From an uncultured beta proteobacterium (GTDB lineage Bacteria; Pseudomonadota; Gammaproteobacteria; Burkholderiales; Burkholderiaceae), in assembly GCA_903892315.1 (NCBI GenBank), contig CAITHY010000047.1, positions 1-33,842 on the forward strand: a stretch of 33,842 nt of DNA, read 5' to 3'. Shown one piece after another: positions 1 to 7,794 of this stretch. Numbering within the stretch: the first letter of the stretch is position 1; each line of letters opens with the position of its first letter. The notes beneath the pieces were generated by a model, which was not told the DNA's origin, made no database searches, and saw only the letters and a list, made by a program, of their open reading frames with translations. The position numbers were made by a program, and so were the translations under genes.

Positions 1-1
1 G

Positions 2-2140
2 ATCGGTCGCCTCTTAAATGAAAACGGTGTTTTGATTGTTGCGCCAGAAGATAAGCGCATTGGGCATGACATTTTGATTCCACCAAAGGGCCAAGGACAA
101 GCGAAGCTGGGCCAGGTTGTTAGTGTTGAGATTATTGATTATCCAGATAGCTATCGCCAAGCAGTTGGTCGTGTGGTTGAAGTCTTGGGTGAGATTGATG
201 ATCCCGGTATGGAAATTGAAATTGCTGTGCGTAAGTATGGCGTGCCGCATGAGTTTTCAGCTGCAGCCATGAAAGAGGCTGCGGCATTGCCAGATACAGT
301 CCAGCAAGCCGATCTAGAGGGCCGTGTTGATTTACGTGATGTGCCTTTAGTCACTATTGACGGTGCTGATGCACGAGACTTTGACGATGCCGTGTACTGC
401 GAGCCAGTAATGTACGGACAGACTAAGGCTTGGCGTTTAATTGTGGCGATTGCCGATGTCTCGCATTATGTGAAGCCAGGCCACCCATTGGATGATGAGG
501 GCCTATTACGCGCTACTTCAGTCTACTTCCCTAGGCGAGTGATCCCAATGCTGCCCGAGAAGATCTCAAATGGCCTTTGCTCGCTTAATCCGGGGGTAGA
601 TCGTCTATGTATGGTGTGCGATTCTGTTGTCGATAACAACGGCATAGTTTTGGCTTACCAGTTTTATCCAGCAGTAATGCATTCCGCACAGCGTTTTACT
701 TACGACACTGTTTGGGAAATTCTCTCCAATAGCAAAGGTCCAGAAGCAACCCGCTTTGCGCAGTTCCGTCCATTGCTGGGAAATCTTTACTCTCTTTATA
801 AGATTTTATTGGCTGCTCGTGAGAAGCGGGGCGCTATTGAATTTGAAACGACCGAGACTCAAATTATTAGTAATGAGCTTGGTAAGATACTTCGTATTGA
901 GCCGCGCCTGCGGAATGATGCGCACCGCTTAATTGAAGAGTGCATGCTGACTGCCAACGTTTGCGCAGCAGACTTTATTGAGAAAAATAAACATCTCAGC
1001 TTATATCGTGTACATGGTGAGCCATCGGAAGAGAAGTTGGTGACCTTGCGCCAAGTTCTCAGAACCTCAGGCCTTTCATTAGGTGGCGGTGATAAACCAA
1101 AGCCACGTGACTACGCTAAGTTAATGCGTGAAATTAAAGAGCGGCCTGATGCCAATATGCTGCAGTCAGTAGTATTGCGCTCTATGCAACAGGCAATGTA
1201 TCAGCCGGATAACGAAGGTCACTTTGGTTTGGCATACCCAGCGTATTCCCATTTCACAAGCCCAATCCGCCGTTATCCTGATTTGTTAACGCATCGGGTT
1301 ATTAAATCGATTCTGCAGAAAAAGTCTTATGTTCCAGTACTACCCCCTATGGTGCCTCTCAACTTAACTTTGCCACGCAAGGGTAAGGGTCGTGAGAATG
1401 CGGTCAATGCCAAGAAATCCCAAAGTGATGCCAAGGCCGGCGTAGCAAAAGGTACCAGGCCACCTAAGGGTGCAAATGCCGCATTACCAATCTGGGGTCA
1501 ATTGGGAGTGCATTGCTCATCAAACGAGCGCCGTGCCGATGAGGCATCACGCGATGTAGAAGCTTGGCTCAAGTGTTACTACATGCGCGACCATTTAGGT
1601 CAAGAGTACGCCGGCACAGTGACTGGCGTTGCGAACTTTGGTTTATTTATTCAGCTAGAGAATCTCTTTGTTGAAGGTATGGTGCACGTCACTGAGCTTG
1701 GTGGAGATTACTTCCAATATGACGAGGCACGTCAAGAATTGCGTGGAGAGCGCACCGGTATTCGCTATCGCTTAGGTGATCGTTTGCATGTATTGGTTAG
1801 TCGAGTTGATTTAGATGCGCGTAAGATCGAATTCAGCCTCGTTAAATCTGTTGGCGCAGAGCCTGGAGGCTCCGCTAATCGCCGTCAATTGCTCTTGGCA
1901 GCGGATACTGGTAGGCCCAATAAAAAGGCTGCGCCTCAAAGAGGCCGTTCCGATAATAAGACCCCGCAAAAGCCAAGTGGTATCAATGTGAACGCAGCTA
2001 AATCTGCTGGCACCTTGAGTGCCAATCAGTCCAAAAGCAAAGTAGCTCGTAAAAACGGTAAGGCTAAGCCAAGCAGGTCAGTCGGTAAGCCTGCAGGCAG
2101 CAAGCCTCCTGTTCGCAGTACTAAAGCACGCCGCAAATAA
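2..2140 (+). CDS. rnr: Ribonuclease R, 5'-truncated by the window edge
   Basis: Processive 3'-5' exoribonuclease that degrades structured RNA and takes part in RNA quality control. The open frame runs from the first bases of the window, so the N-terminal cold-shock region is partly missing; 712 residues are visible against about 810 for E. coli RNase R. The RNB catalytic domain shows the acidic active-site motif DARDFDDAV and the substrate-channel motif FTSPIRRYPDLLTHR. A basic, low-complexity insert of about 50 residues (around nt 1330-1490) interrupts the RNB domain before the CSSNERRADEASRDV motif. An S1 domain follows (about nt 1605-1850), then a Lys/Ser-rich tail of about 90 residues that probably contacts RNA or ribosomes. 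rlmB begins 15 nt after the stop codon, so the two are probably co-transcribed. The family call is very secure; the true start lies outside the window. Confidence 0.97.
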   Translation: MGRLLNENGVLIVAPEDKRIGHDILIPPKGQGQAKLGQVVSVEIIDYPDSYRQAVGRVVEVLGEIDDPGMEIEIAVRKYGVPHEFSAAAMKEAAALPDTVQQADLEGRVDLRDVPLVTIDGADARDFDDAVYCEPVMYGQTKAWRLIVAIADVSHYVKPGHPLDDEGLLRATSVYFPRRVIPMLPEKISNGLCSLNPGVDRLCMVCDSVVDNNGIVLAYQFYPAVMHSAQRFTYDTVWEILSNSKGPEATRFAQFRPLLGNLYSLYKILLAAREKRGAIEFETTETQIISNELGKILRIEPRLRNDAHRLIEECMLTANVCAADFIEKNKHLSLYRVHGEPSEEKLVTLRQVLRTSGLSLGGGDKPKPRDYAKLMREIKERPDANMLQSVVLRSMQQAMYQPDNEGHFGLAYPAYSHFTSPIRRYPDLLTHRVIKSILQKKSYVPVLPPMVPLNLTLPRKGKGRENAVNAKKSQSDAKAGVAKGTRPPKGANAALPIWGQLGVHCSSNERRADEASRDVEAWLKCYYMRDHLGQEYAGTVTGVANFGLFIQLENLFVEGMVHVTELGGDYFQYDEARQELRGERTGIRYRLGDRLHVLVSRVDLDARKIEFSLVKSVGAEPGGSANRRQLLLAADTGRPNKKAAPQRGRSDNKTPQKPSGINVNAAKSAGTLSANQSKSKVARKNGKAKPSRSVGKPAGSKPPVRSTKARRK

Positions 2141-2155
2141 AGAATAGAAAAGAAA

Positions 2156-2923
2156 ATGAAGCAAATATTAGTAGGTTTTCATGCGGTACAAGCCCGTTTA
2201 CGAGTTGACCCAGACAGTTTGAAGTCTGTGTACTTTGATTCTGGCCGTCGCGATAGACGCATGGGAGATTTTTTAAAGCAAGCAGAAGAAGTGCTCGGTG
2301 AGCGCTTGCACGCAGCAGATGCAGAGCGTCTGCATAAGTTAACAGGCCATGATCGTCACCAAGGTGTTGTTGCTTTGGCTGAAAAAATGACCGTTGCACG
2401 CACCATTACGGAAGTGATTGAAGATGTGGAAGGCACCCAAGAGAAGCCACTATTCTTGGTGTTAGATGGTGTAACCGATCCCCATAACTTTGGTGCCTGT
2501 CTGCGTGTAGCAGATGGTGCTGGCGTAGATGCAGTGATTATTCCTAAGGATCGTTCAGCATCCATTAATGCTACCGTAAGCAAGGTATCTAGCGGCGCTG
2601 CTGAGGTGATGCCAGTAATTACGGTTACTAACCTTGTCCGTAGCATGAAAGAAATGCAGGAAGCGGGTGTTTGGCTGATTGGTACCGATGACGAAGCCAC
2701 AAAATCAATCTATGACATCGACCTCACAGGCCCTATTGGCATTGTGATGGGGGCTGAAGGCGAGGGAATGCGTCGCCTCACGAAAGAAACCTGTGATGAG
2801 CTGGTGCGTATCCCCATGCAGGGTGTTGTATCTAGTTTGAATGTATCTGTTGCAAGTGGCGTATGCTTATATGAGGCATTAAGACAGCGCCTGGCCAAAG
2901 TATCTGACAAAGCTGCCAAGTAA
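2156..2923 (+). CDS. rlmB: 23S rRNA (guanosine-2'-O-)-methyltransferase RlmB (TrmH/SpoU family)
   Basis: SAM-dependent ribose methyltransferase of the SPOUT class; the E. coli ortholog methylates Gm2251 in the 23S rRNA peptidyl-transferase loop. At 255 residues it is close to the usual 243-250. The N-terminal substrate-binding domain ends near residue 95. The C-terminal knot domain carries the three SpoU motifs: [32 protein letters not shown] and [20 protein letters not shown]. The ATG at 2156 follows the rnr stop by 15 nt. Co-occurrence with rnr is common in proteobacteria, so the neighbour supports the assignment. A TrmH-type tRNA methyltransferase is the only alternative, and the length and rnr linkage argue against it. 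Confidence 0.95.
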   Translation: MKQILVGFHAVQARLRVDPDSLKSVYFDSGRRDRRMGDFLKQAEEVLGERLHAADAERLHKLTGHDRHQGVVALAEKMTVARTITEVIEDVEGTQEKPLFLVLDGVTDPHNFGACLRVADGAGVDAVIIPKDRSASINATVSKVSSGAAEVMPVITVTNLVRSMKEMQEAGVWLIGTDDEATKSIYDIDLTGPIGIVMGAEGEGMRRLTKETCDELVRIPMQGVVSSLNVSVASGVCLYEALRQRLAKVSDKAAK

Positions 2924-2938
2924 AACAAGGAGCTTCTG

Positions 2939-3124
2939 ATGAAATGCAATATCGGACATACTGATCGCGTTCTACGAATGACCGTTGGCATCACGCTGAT
3001 GGGTCTAGCCGGTTTTGGTATTACAGGGCCATGGGCTTGGATTGGCATCATTCCATTGTTAACCGGAATGATTGGCAATTGCCCAGCTTACTCAATACTG
3101 GGTATTCATACCGCCAAGAAGTAA
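2939..3124 (+). CDS. Small DUF2892 (YgaP-like transmembrane) membrane protein
   Basis: A 61-residue protein with two hydrophobic helices (about residues 13-30 and 32-50) and the characteristic C-terminal motif GNCPAYSILGI, which places it in the DUF2892 / inner-membrane YgaP transmembrane family. In other proteins this module is found fused to rhodanese domains or stands alone; its function when alone is not established. The start ATG is preceded by AAGGAG (2929-2934) at good spacing. It lies 15 nt after rlmB and is probably co-transcribed with it. The cysteine in GNCPAY is conserved in the family and could take part in sulfur or redox chemistry, but nothing here proves that. Confidence 0.85.
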   Translation: MKCNIGHTDRVLRMTVGITLMGLAGFGITGPWAWIGIIPLLTGMIGNCPAYSILGIHTAKK

Positions 3125-3393
3125 GCGGCTGTCATGGTTGCTTAGTGCGCTATTGCTAAGCACTTTTATCTGTAATCAGGGCTCTTATGCACTTAATTTG
3201 TGAATAAGCAACCTTTTATGGTCAAAGTAGACTAAAATAGCAACAGCGATTTTCAAGCTAATAGTGTTGTTGTACTAGTAATTAACACCGCAGTTCTGCG
3301 ATAGTTCTTTTTAGCATCTCCCCCGCCATTCTTGACTTTCGCCCCATCTGGGGCTCAGCCTCTTTTTTATATTTTTTTAAGGAATAGTCAGAC
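3125..3393 (+). promoter_or_regulatory. Intergenic region and long 5' leader of the cold-shock gene
   Basis: This gap of 269 bp holds no convincing gene. A -10-like TAAAAT sits at 3233-3238 without a good -35, so the promoter is tentative; a start near 3245 would give a leader of about 150 nt, typical of cspA-type mRNAs. The leader contains a small hairpin (around CGCAGTTCTGCG, near 3290-3302) and a stronger one, GCCCC/GGGGC at 3341-3354, followed by a pyrimidine-rich stretch with six and then seven T (3363-3377). That combination resembles an intrinsic terminator just upstream of the AAGGA ribosome-binding site (3379-3383). Temperature-dependent structure or attenuation is plausible but inferred. 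Confidence 0.45.
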
Positions 3394-3597
3394 ATGGCAA
3401 ACGGAATTGTGAAATGGTTTAACGACGCTAAAGGCTTCGGCTTTATTACCCCTGAACTCGGCGGTGAAGATTTATTTGCCCATTTTTCAGCAATTAATAG
3501 CAGCGGATTTAAGTCCTTGGCTGAAGGTCAAAAGGTAACTTTTGATATTACTACTGGCCCTAAAGGCAAGTTAGCATCCAATATTCAACCTGTTTAA
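3394..3597 (+). CDS. CspA-family cold-shock protein
   Basis: A 67-residue single-domain OB-fold protein that binds single-stranded RNA and DNA and acts as an RNA chaperone. RNP1-like KGFGFI and RNP2-like LFAHFSAI motifs are both intact, and the length is exactly that of the family. The ATG is preceded by AAGGA with about 10 nt spacing. A long leader lies upstream and a strong intrinsic terminator downstream, followed immediately by an infA paralog, which suggests a cold-adaptation unit. The exact paralog (cspA, cspD, capB and so on) cannot be decided from sequence alone, so no symbol is given. Confidence 0.96.
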   Translation: MANGIVKWFNDAKGFGFITPELGGEDLFAHFSAINSSGFKSLAEGQKVTFDITTGPKGKLASNIQPV

Positions 3598-3637
3598 ATC
3601 AGCAGTAAATACCAGGCGGAAATTATTTGCCTGGCCC

Positions 3638-3670
3638 AAAGCCCAGCATGACTGGGCTTTTTATTTTTAT
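3638..3670 (+). terminator. Strong intrinsic terminator between csp and infA
   Basis: A perfect 9-bp stem AAAGCCCAG/CTGGGCTTT with loop CATGA occupies 3638-3660 and is followed by a T-rich tail (TTATTTTTAT). A second hairpin, CCAGGC/GCCTGG (3612-3634), stands just upstream. The infA ribosome-binding site starts at 3672, so the terminator abuts the next gene's translation signals. Confidence 0.85.
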
Positions 3671-3682
3671 TAAGGATGTTAA

Positions 3683-3943
3683 ATGGCAAAAGAAGAGCTG
3701 CTTGAAATGGACGGTCTTGTTGATGAAATTCTGCCGGATTCTCGTTATCGGATTACCTTAGATAATGGCCATAAGCTGATTGCCTATACAGCAGGTAGAG
3801 TCAAAAAAAATCACATCCGTATATTGGCTGGAGATAAGGTGTCTTTAGAGATCTCCACTTATGACTTGAGCAAAGGCCGTATCACATTTAGACATATTGA
3901 GAAGAAGCAATCTTTTGCTAGTGCGCCGAAAAGACGATATTGA
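3683..3943 (+). CDS. infA: Translation initiation factor IF-1, long paralog
   Basis: An 86-residue IF-1-like OB-fold protein; IF-1 occupies the ribosomal A site during initiation. The body ([49 protein letters not shown]) matches IF-1 throughout, with a basic C-terminal extension of about 14 residues beyond the 72-residue E. coli form. Beta-proteobacteria commonly carry a canonical infA in the ribosomal protein cluster plus a second, longer copy; this one, next to a cold-shock gene, fits the second. The ATG has AAGGA at 6 nt. Only about a dozen bases separate the csp terminator from the start codon, so its mRNA probably comes from read-through. The function is certain at family level; a specialised cold role is inferred. 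Confidence 0.93.
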   Translation: MAKEELLEMDGLVDEILPDSRYRITLDNGHKLIAYTAGRVKKNHIRILAGDKVSLEISTYDLSKGRITFRHIEKKQSFASAPKRRY

Positions 3944-4027
3944 TCATTGAAGTTTATAACTGCAAGTTAAATTACTATTTGCAAAGAGTCTCAGGTCCTG
4001 GTCGATGCCCTAGGCAACAAAGGAAAA

Positions 4028-4053
4028 CTATAACCACCTTCGGGTGGTTATAG
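4028..4053 (-). terminator. Intrinsic terminator for tal (between convergent infA and tal)
   Basis: A perfect 11-bp stem CTATAACCACC/GGTGGTTATAG encloses a TTCG tetraloop. On the minus strand it is followed by TTTTCCTTT, a usable U-tract, so it best serves transaldolase; on the plus strand it has no T-run but could still stop infA transcripts weakly. The core ACCACCTTCGGGTGG recurs at about 23527. Confidence 0.8.
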
Positions 4054-4071
4054 TCGTAGCCTCAATCTCCA

Positions 4072-5049
4072 TTACTTAGTCAGCAGTTCTTCCAACTTCT
4101 CAGTATCTATGCAGAAGTTCCGAATCCCCTCAGCCAACTTCTCAGTTGCCATTGCATCATTATTCAATTGAAGGCGGAAACTAGATTCATCTAACTTCAA
4201 TGGGGTAATACCTTCCGATATTAAGGCTGCTTGAGCATGAGCAGTATTGAGCTTGCTTTCCACGGGGGCATTGCTGCTCTGAAGTTCTGCCAAAAGTTCT
4301 GGACTAATAGTTAGCAGATCGCAGCCTGCCAACTCCAATATCTGACTAGTATTGCGAAAGCTAGCTCCCATGATTTCAGTAGAAATGCCAAAGTGTTTGT
4401 AGTAATGAAAGATTCTCTTCACTGAAGTCACGCCAGGATCATTTGCTCCACCATTGGTGCTATCACTCCAATTGCTGCCTAACTTGGCTTTATTCCAATC
4501 GGTGATACGACCCACAAATGGAGAGATGAGTTTCGCATTTGCGGCACCGCATGCTGCTGCCTGAATTAAAGAGAAGAGCAGGGTCATATTGCAATGGATG
4601 CCCTGGGCTTCTAATTCTTTTGCAGCAGCAATGCCTTCCCATGTGCCAGCCAGCTTAATCAGAATACGTTTACGGTTAATTCCATGAGATTCGTATAGGG
4701 CAATTAAATGCTTTGCTTTACTAACAGTCGCCTTGGTATCAAAAGAGAGTCTGGCGTCAACTTCCGTGGAAACGCGTCCAGGAACAATCTTCAGAATCTC
4801 CAAACCAAAAGCAACCAAGATGTAATCCACTAAATCAGTCGGACTCATTCCCGGGTGAGCATCCTTTACGGAACGTACTAAGTCTTGGTAATTACTTTGC
4901 TGAGCAGCCTTCAGAATGAGAGAGGGGTTGGTAGTCGCATCTTGCGGCTGAAAAGCCTGCATACGCTCAAAATCACCTGTATCAGCCACAACCGTGGTGA
5001 GTTTCTTGAGTTGCTCCAGTTGGTTTAGTGACGAAGGGGTGGTATTCAT
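4072..5049 (-). CDS. tal: Transaldolase (TalB type)
   Basis: Class I aldolase of the non-oxidative pentose phosphate pathway that moves a dihydroxyacetone unit between sedoheptulose-7-phosphate and glyceraldehyde-3-phosphate. The 325 residues equal the usual 317-320 of the TalB/TalA subfamily. The Schiff-base lysine lies in [12 protein letters not shown], and [18 protein letters not shown] and [10 protein letters not shown] are standard family motifs. The ATG at 5049 starts [27 protein letters not shown], which aligns with E. coli TalB from its first residues. It is divergent from rpiA, an enzyme of the same pathway, over a 93-bp gap. No sign of truncation. Confidence 0.96.
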   Translation of the reverse strand: MNTTPSSLNQLEQLKKLTTVVADTGDFERMQAFQPQDATTNPSLILKAAQQSNYQDLVRSVKDAHPGMSPTDLVDYILVAFGLEILKIVPGRVSTEVDARLSFDTKATVSKAKHLIALYESHGINRKRILIKLAGTWEGIAAAKELEAQGIHCNMTLLFSLIQAAACGAANAKLISPFVGRITDWNKAKLGSNWSDSTNGGANDPGVTSVKRIFHYYKHFGISTEIMGASFRNTSQILELAGCDLLTISPELLAELQSSNAPVESKLNTAHAQAALISEGITPLKLDESSFRLQLNNDAMATEKLAEGIRNFCIDTEKLEELLTK

Positions 5050-5142
5050 GGGCTTACTCGCTGCTCTAAGGTGGTTTTCTTGTAGATATCATATGATAGA
5101 TGGATTAATTACTCAGTTCCAGTGAAGGCAAGTAGCGGGCAT
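5050..5142. promoter_or_regulatory. Divergent tal/rpiA intergenic region with a 12-bp palindrome
   Basis: The shared upstream region of two pentose-phosphate genes contains a perfect palindrome TATCATATGATA at 5087-5098. It could be an operator or part of overlapping -10 elements. I cannot assign a regulator, and an AT-rich 12-mer palindrome can arise by chance. Confidence 0.3.
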
Positions 5143-5853
5143 ATGAATCAAGATCAACTAAAGCAAATGGTGGGTGAGGCAGCTAGAGATGAAGTGCTGA
5201 AGCTTCCTGCCGGTCAGATTTTGGGTGTTGGCACAGGCTCCACTGCAAATTGCTTTATTGATGCTCTTGCTCCGCATCAGGACCATTTCGCCGGAATGGT
5301 ATCGAGTTCTAATGCCACTACTGAGCGCTTACTCAAGCATGGCTTTAGAGTGCTAGACCCAAATGATGTACAGGGTCTGCCTGCCTATGTTGATGGTGCG
5401 GATGAGATTGATCCTTTAGGGCACATGATTAAAGGTGGTGGTGGGGCGCTTACCAGAGAAAAAATTATTGCCTCTATGGCAAAGCAATTTATCTGTATTT
5501 GCGATTCCTCTAAGCAAGTGCCGGTACTTGGTAAGTTTGCATTGCCAGTAGAAATCATCCCGCTTGCGAAAGGTGTTGTGACTCGTGAATTAGAAAAATT
5601 GGGCGGCACAGTCAGTTTACGTTTGGCCAAGAGTACGAGGGCTGATTTAAATCAAACTCCAAGCGAGCCGTTTGTCACAGATAACGGCGGGTGGATCTTG
5701 GATGTAGCAGGACTCAATATCGCCAACCCTATTCAGATGGAAGTACAAATCAATCAAATTGCTGGAGTGATTACTGTTGGACTGTTTGCTAAAGAAAAGG
5801 CAAATATCTTACTAGTCAGTAACGCTGCCGGTGTTGAGCGCATCGCACTCTAA
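5143..5853 (+). CDS. rpiA: Ribose-5-phosphate isomerase A
   Basis: Interconverts ribose-5-phosphate and ribulose-5-phosphate in the cytoplasm. Family motifs are intact: GTGSTANCFIDAL (phosphate binding), VDGADEIDP (catalytic region) and KGGGGALTREKI. I start the gene at ATG 5143, giving 236 residues that begin MNQDQLKQMVGEAA, which aligns with the N terminus of E. coli RpiA; an in-frame GTG at 5122 would add seven residues with no family support. A partial AAGG lies 14 nt upstream, so the ribosome-binding site is weak. The gene is divergent from tal and ends at a bidirectional terminator. Confidence 0.95.
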   Translation: MNQDQLKQMVGEAARDEVLKLPAGQILGVGTGSTANCFIDALAPHQDHFAGMVSSSNATTERLLKHGFRVLDPNDVQGLPAYVDGADEIDPLGHMIKGGGGALTREKIIASMAKQFICICDSSKQVPVLGKFALPVEIIPLAKGVVTRELEKLGGTVSLRLAKSTRADLNQTPSEPFVTDNGGWILDVAGLNIANPIQMEVQINQIAGVITVGLFAKEKANILLVSNAAGVERIAL

Positions 5854-5867
5854 CCATTGGTTTAAGT

Positions 5868-6030
5868 AATAAAAAACCCGACGGGGTATGCCCATCGGGT
5901 TTGTCTGCCATGGTATGCATGGCGCAGATTATCGGAAGGTATTTAGTTCCGATAATCTATGAGTGCACAGATGCACTCATCTTAAGTGGCTTTCGCCAAT
6001 GTGAGTGGGACACTCATTCTGCCTCACCAC
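5868..6030 (-). ncRNA. Candidate small structured RNA between rpiA and yggX
   Basis: Read on the minus strand, this gap has the parts of a stand-alone small RNA gene. A promoter-like TTGACA / 16 nt / TAGGAT is at 6059-6064 and 6037-6042, predicting a start near 6030. Then follow hairpins TGAGTG/CACTCA (6002-6016), a GGC/GCC helix closed by four bases (5988-5997), ATGAGTGCA/TGCACTCAT (5959-5980), a perfect 12-bp AGATTATCGGAA/TTCCGATAATCT (5926-5958) and GCCAT/ATGGC (5907-5923). It ends in a terminator with six U. The transcript would be about 160 nt. There is no credible ORF: the only one, 63 codons on the opposite strand, has no support. It does not resemble 6S, tmRNA, RNase P or SRP RNA that I can recognise. 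Alternatives are a processed 3'UTR of argA-yggX or a REP-like hairpin cluster. Confidence 0.5.
5874..5902. terminator. Bidirectional intrinsic terminator downstream of rpiA
   Basis: Imperfect stem AAACCCGA-C-GGG / CCC-A-TCGGGTTT around a short GTATG loop. On the minus strand it is followed by six T and TATTA, an excellent U-tract; on the plus strand by TTTGTCTG, which is weaker. It therefore probably ends both rpiA and whatever is transcribed leftward from the yggX side, including the candidate small RNA. Confidence 0.75.
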
Positions 6031-6036
6031 CACTTC

Positions 6037-6064
6037 ATCCTACGCTTATCACTAGCGGTGTCAA
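6037..6064 (-). promoter_or_regulatory. Sigma-70-type promoter candidate for the small RNA
   Basis: On the minus strand a perfect -35 TTGACA (6059-6064) is separated by 16 nt from TAGGAT (6037-6042, four of six -10 positions). It lies about 60 nt past the yggX stop codon and points into the hairpin cluster, not into any gene. Confidence 0.45.
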
Positions 6065-6125
6065 CAATATTGAAGAATATATTTTTCAATAATGCATATG
6101 CTGCAATACGGCAATCGATTTTTAA

Positions 6126-6398
6126 TTACTCTGCAGGGGGGACGTAACCTTGTGCCATATCAGCCCCACCCTCAAAGAAGTACTTTTCTACTTGCTTTAG
6201 AAGGTACTGGCGTGCGCGTGGGTCTGCCATATTGAGGCGGTTTTCATTAATTAGCATGGTTTGGTGTTTTAACCAGGCGGCCCAAGCTTCTTTAGATACT
6301 TGATTCCAAACTTTTTTACCTAGCTCTCCCGGAAGGGGGGCGAAATCCATTCCTTCAGCCTCTTTGTTGAGTTTGATGCATTGAACCATGCGTGCCAT
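6126..6398 (-). CDS. yggX: Probable Fe(2+)-trafficking protein YggX
   Basis: A 90-residue cytoplasmic protein of the YggX family, which protects Fe-S clusters from oxidation and limits Fenton chemistry in enteric bacteria. The N-terminal [13 protein letters not shown] with the conserved cysteine (residue 7), the central [23 protein letters not shown] and the C-terminal FFEGG..AQGYVPP are all diagnostic. The length equals that of the E. coli protein (91). It starts 14 nt after the argA stop and is almost certainly in one transcript with argA. No abnormality seen. Confidence 0.96.
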   Translation of the reverse strand: MARMVQCIKLNKEAEGMDFAPLPGELGKKVWNQVSKEAWAAWLKHQTMLINENRLNMADPRARQYLLKQVEKYFFEGGADMAQGYVPPAE

Positions 6399-6412
6399 CT
6401 GTAATGCCTTTC

Positions 6413-7777
6413 TTATAAATCTTTAGTTAAAACCATGGACTTGCGGTCCCAGTTGTAAATTTGTTTTCTTTCTTCTGGCAGATCATCTACTGTTGCCCGT
6501 TTAAAGCCGCGCTTTAAGAACCAATGTTCGGTTCTGGTGGTGAGTACAAATAATTTTTTAATGCCTTCTTGCTTCGCGCGCATTTCAACACGCTTTAATA
6601 AGCGCTCGCCATCACCTGATCCCTGAACATCAGGATCTACCGCAAGACAAGCTAACTCGCCAACACCATTTGGAAATGGGAAGAGGGCGGCGCAACCAAA
6701 GAGAACGCGGTCATGCTCAATAACTGAGAAGCGTTGAATATCGCGCTCAATCACGTCTTGTCCACGAGCAGCCAAGATACCTTCCTCTTCCAGAGGCATG
6801 GTTAATTGCAAGATGCCACCAACGTCATCTTGATTAGCTTCACGTAAGTTCTCGATATCTGATGAGGCTAGCATCATACCAATACCGTCATGGGTAAATA
6901 GCTCCTCTAGGAGAGCGCCATCTTGGTTGCAGGGCAAGAAGTGAACCCGGCTTACGCCTGCCCGTATTGCTCTGCCAGAGATATTCAGCAAGCCCTTCAT
7001 GCCAAGTTCTAGGTCTTTGTTCTGCGCGATATATTCTTGCAGTTGCGGCATAGAGAGTTCGGTAATGAAATCACCCTCAGCATCTTTTAAACCAGCATAT
7101 GGACTTAAGAAGATCAACTTATCCGCCTTAAGAGCGGCAGCAGTGGATGCAGCTACATCTTCGTAGGCAAGATTAAATGCTTGGCCTGTTGGTGAGAAAC
7201 CTAAAGGCGAAAGCAAAACAATCTTGTTGCTATCAAGAGACTGTCTAATGGAGCTAGAGTCGACCTTACGCACAAGACCGGTATGAATGTAATCCGTGCC
7301 TTCTACAACACCTACTGGCATTGCAGTAATGAAGTTACCCGAGATCACAGAAATGCGTGAACCTGCCATGGGCGTATTTGGTAGTCCCCGACTAAAGGCT
7401 GCCTCAATATCAAGACGCAATTCACCGGCAGCTTCTTTAACGCACTCTAGTGCAGCTGCATCAGTAATGCGATAGCTGTGCATTGCGCTCTTGCCGAATT
7501 TACTTTTAATCTTTCGGAGCATCAGTTGCTCTTCAATTTGCGGGCGGATGCCGTGAACCAACACAATCCGCATACCCATAGCATGGAGCATGGCGATATC
7601 TTCAATCAGATTCTCAAGGCCGATTTCTTGGACAAGTTCACCTGCAAAAGCAATAACGAAGGTTTTCTCGCGGAAGCTATGAATGTAGGGTGCAACATCG
7701 CGCAACCACCCTACGAAAGGGAAGTTGGAGTTCGTTTCTTCGGCTATTAAGGCCTGGTTCGGTGCATTTGTTGGCAT
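6413..7777 (-). CDS. argA: Amino-acid N-acetyltransferase (N-acetylglutamate synthase)
   Basis: First step of arginine biosynthesis: acetyl-CoA plus glutamate to N-acetylglutamate. The protein of 454 residues has the classical ArgA layout, an amino-acid-kinase-like domain (about residues 1-300, with [16 protein letters not shown] and [14 protein letters not shown]) that normally senses arginine, and a C-terminal GNAT acetyltransferase domain (about 310-454, with [21 protein letters not shown] as the acetyl-CoA loop). E. coli ArgA has 443 residues. It starts only 17 nt from the predicted hrpA start on the other strand, so the promoters must overlap coding sequence. yggX follows directly. Confidence 0.95.
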   Translation of the reverse strand: MPTNAPNQALIAEETNSNFPFVGWLRDVAPYIHSFREKTFVIAFAGELVQEIGLENLIEDIAMLHAMGMRIVLVHGIRPQIEEQLMLRKIKSKFGKSAMHSYRITDAAALECVKEAAGELRLDIEAAFSRGLPNTPMAGSRISVISGNFITAMPVGVVEGTDYIHTGLVRKVDSSSIRQSLDSNKIVLLSPLGFSPTGQAFNLAYEDVAASTAAALKADKLIFLSPYAGLKDAEGDFITELSMPQLQEYIAQNKDLELGMKGLLNISGRAIRAGVSRVHFLPCNQDGALLEELFTHDGIGMMLASSDIENLREANQDDVGGILQLTMPLEEEGILAARGQDVIERDIQRFSVIEHDRVLFGCAALFPFPNGVGELACLAVDPDVQGSGDGERLLKRVEMRAKQEGIKKLFVLTTRTEHWFLKRGFKRATVDDLPEERKQIYNWDRKSMVLTKDL

Positions 7778-7794
7778 AGTGAGAAAATTATAGG

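Noticed and set aside
5122..5142. GTG start for rpiA
   Set aside because: Adds seven residues not found in RpiA; ATG 5143 aligns with known N termini.
5926..6016. Integron attC site or CRISPR-like repeat
   Set aside because: The hairpins differ in sequence, no regular repeat-spacer spacing exists, and the attC core GTTRRRY motifs with an integrase are absent.
5901..6092. 63-codon plus-strand frame downstream of rpiA
   Set aside because: No ribosome-binding site, no family resemblance, and it runs through the hairpin cluster better explained as structured RNA.
6413..7777. argA as argB (acetylglutamate kinase)
   Set aside because: The kinase-like domain is followed by a GNAT domain, which defines ArgA; ArgB ends after the kinase domain.
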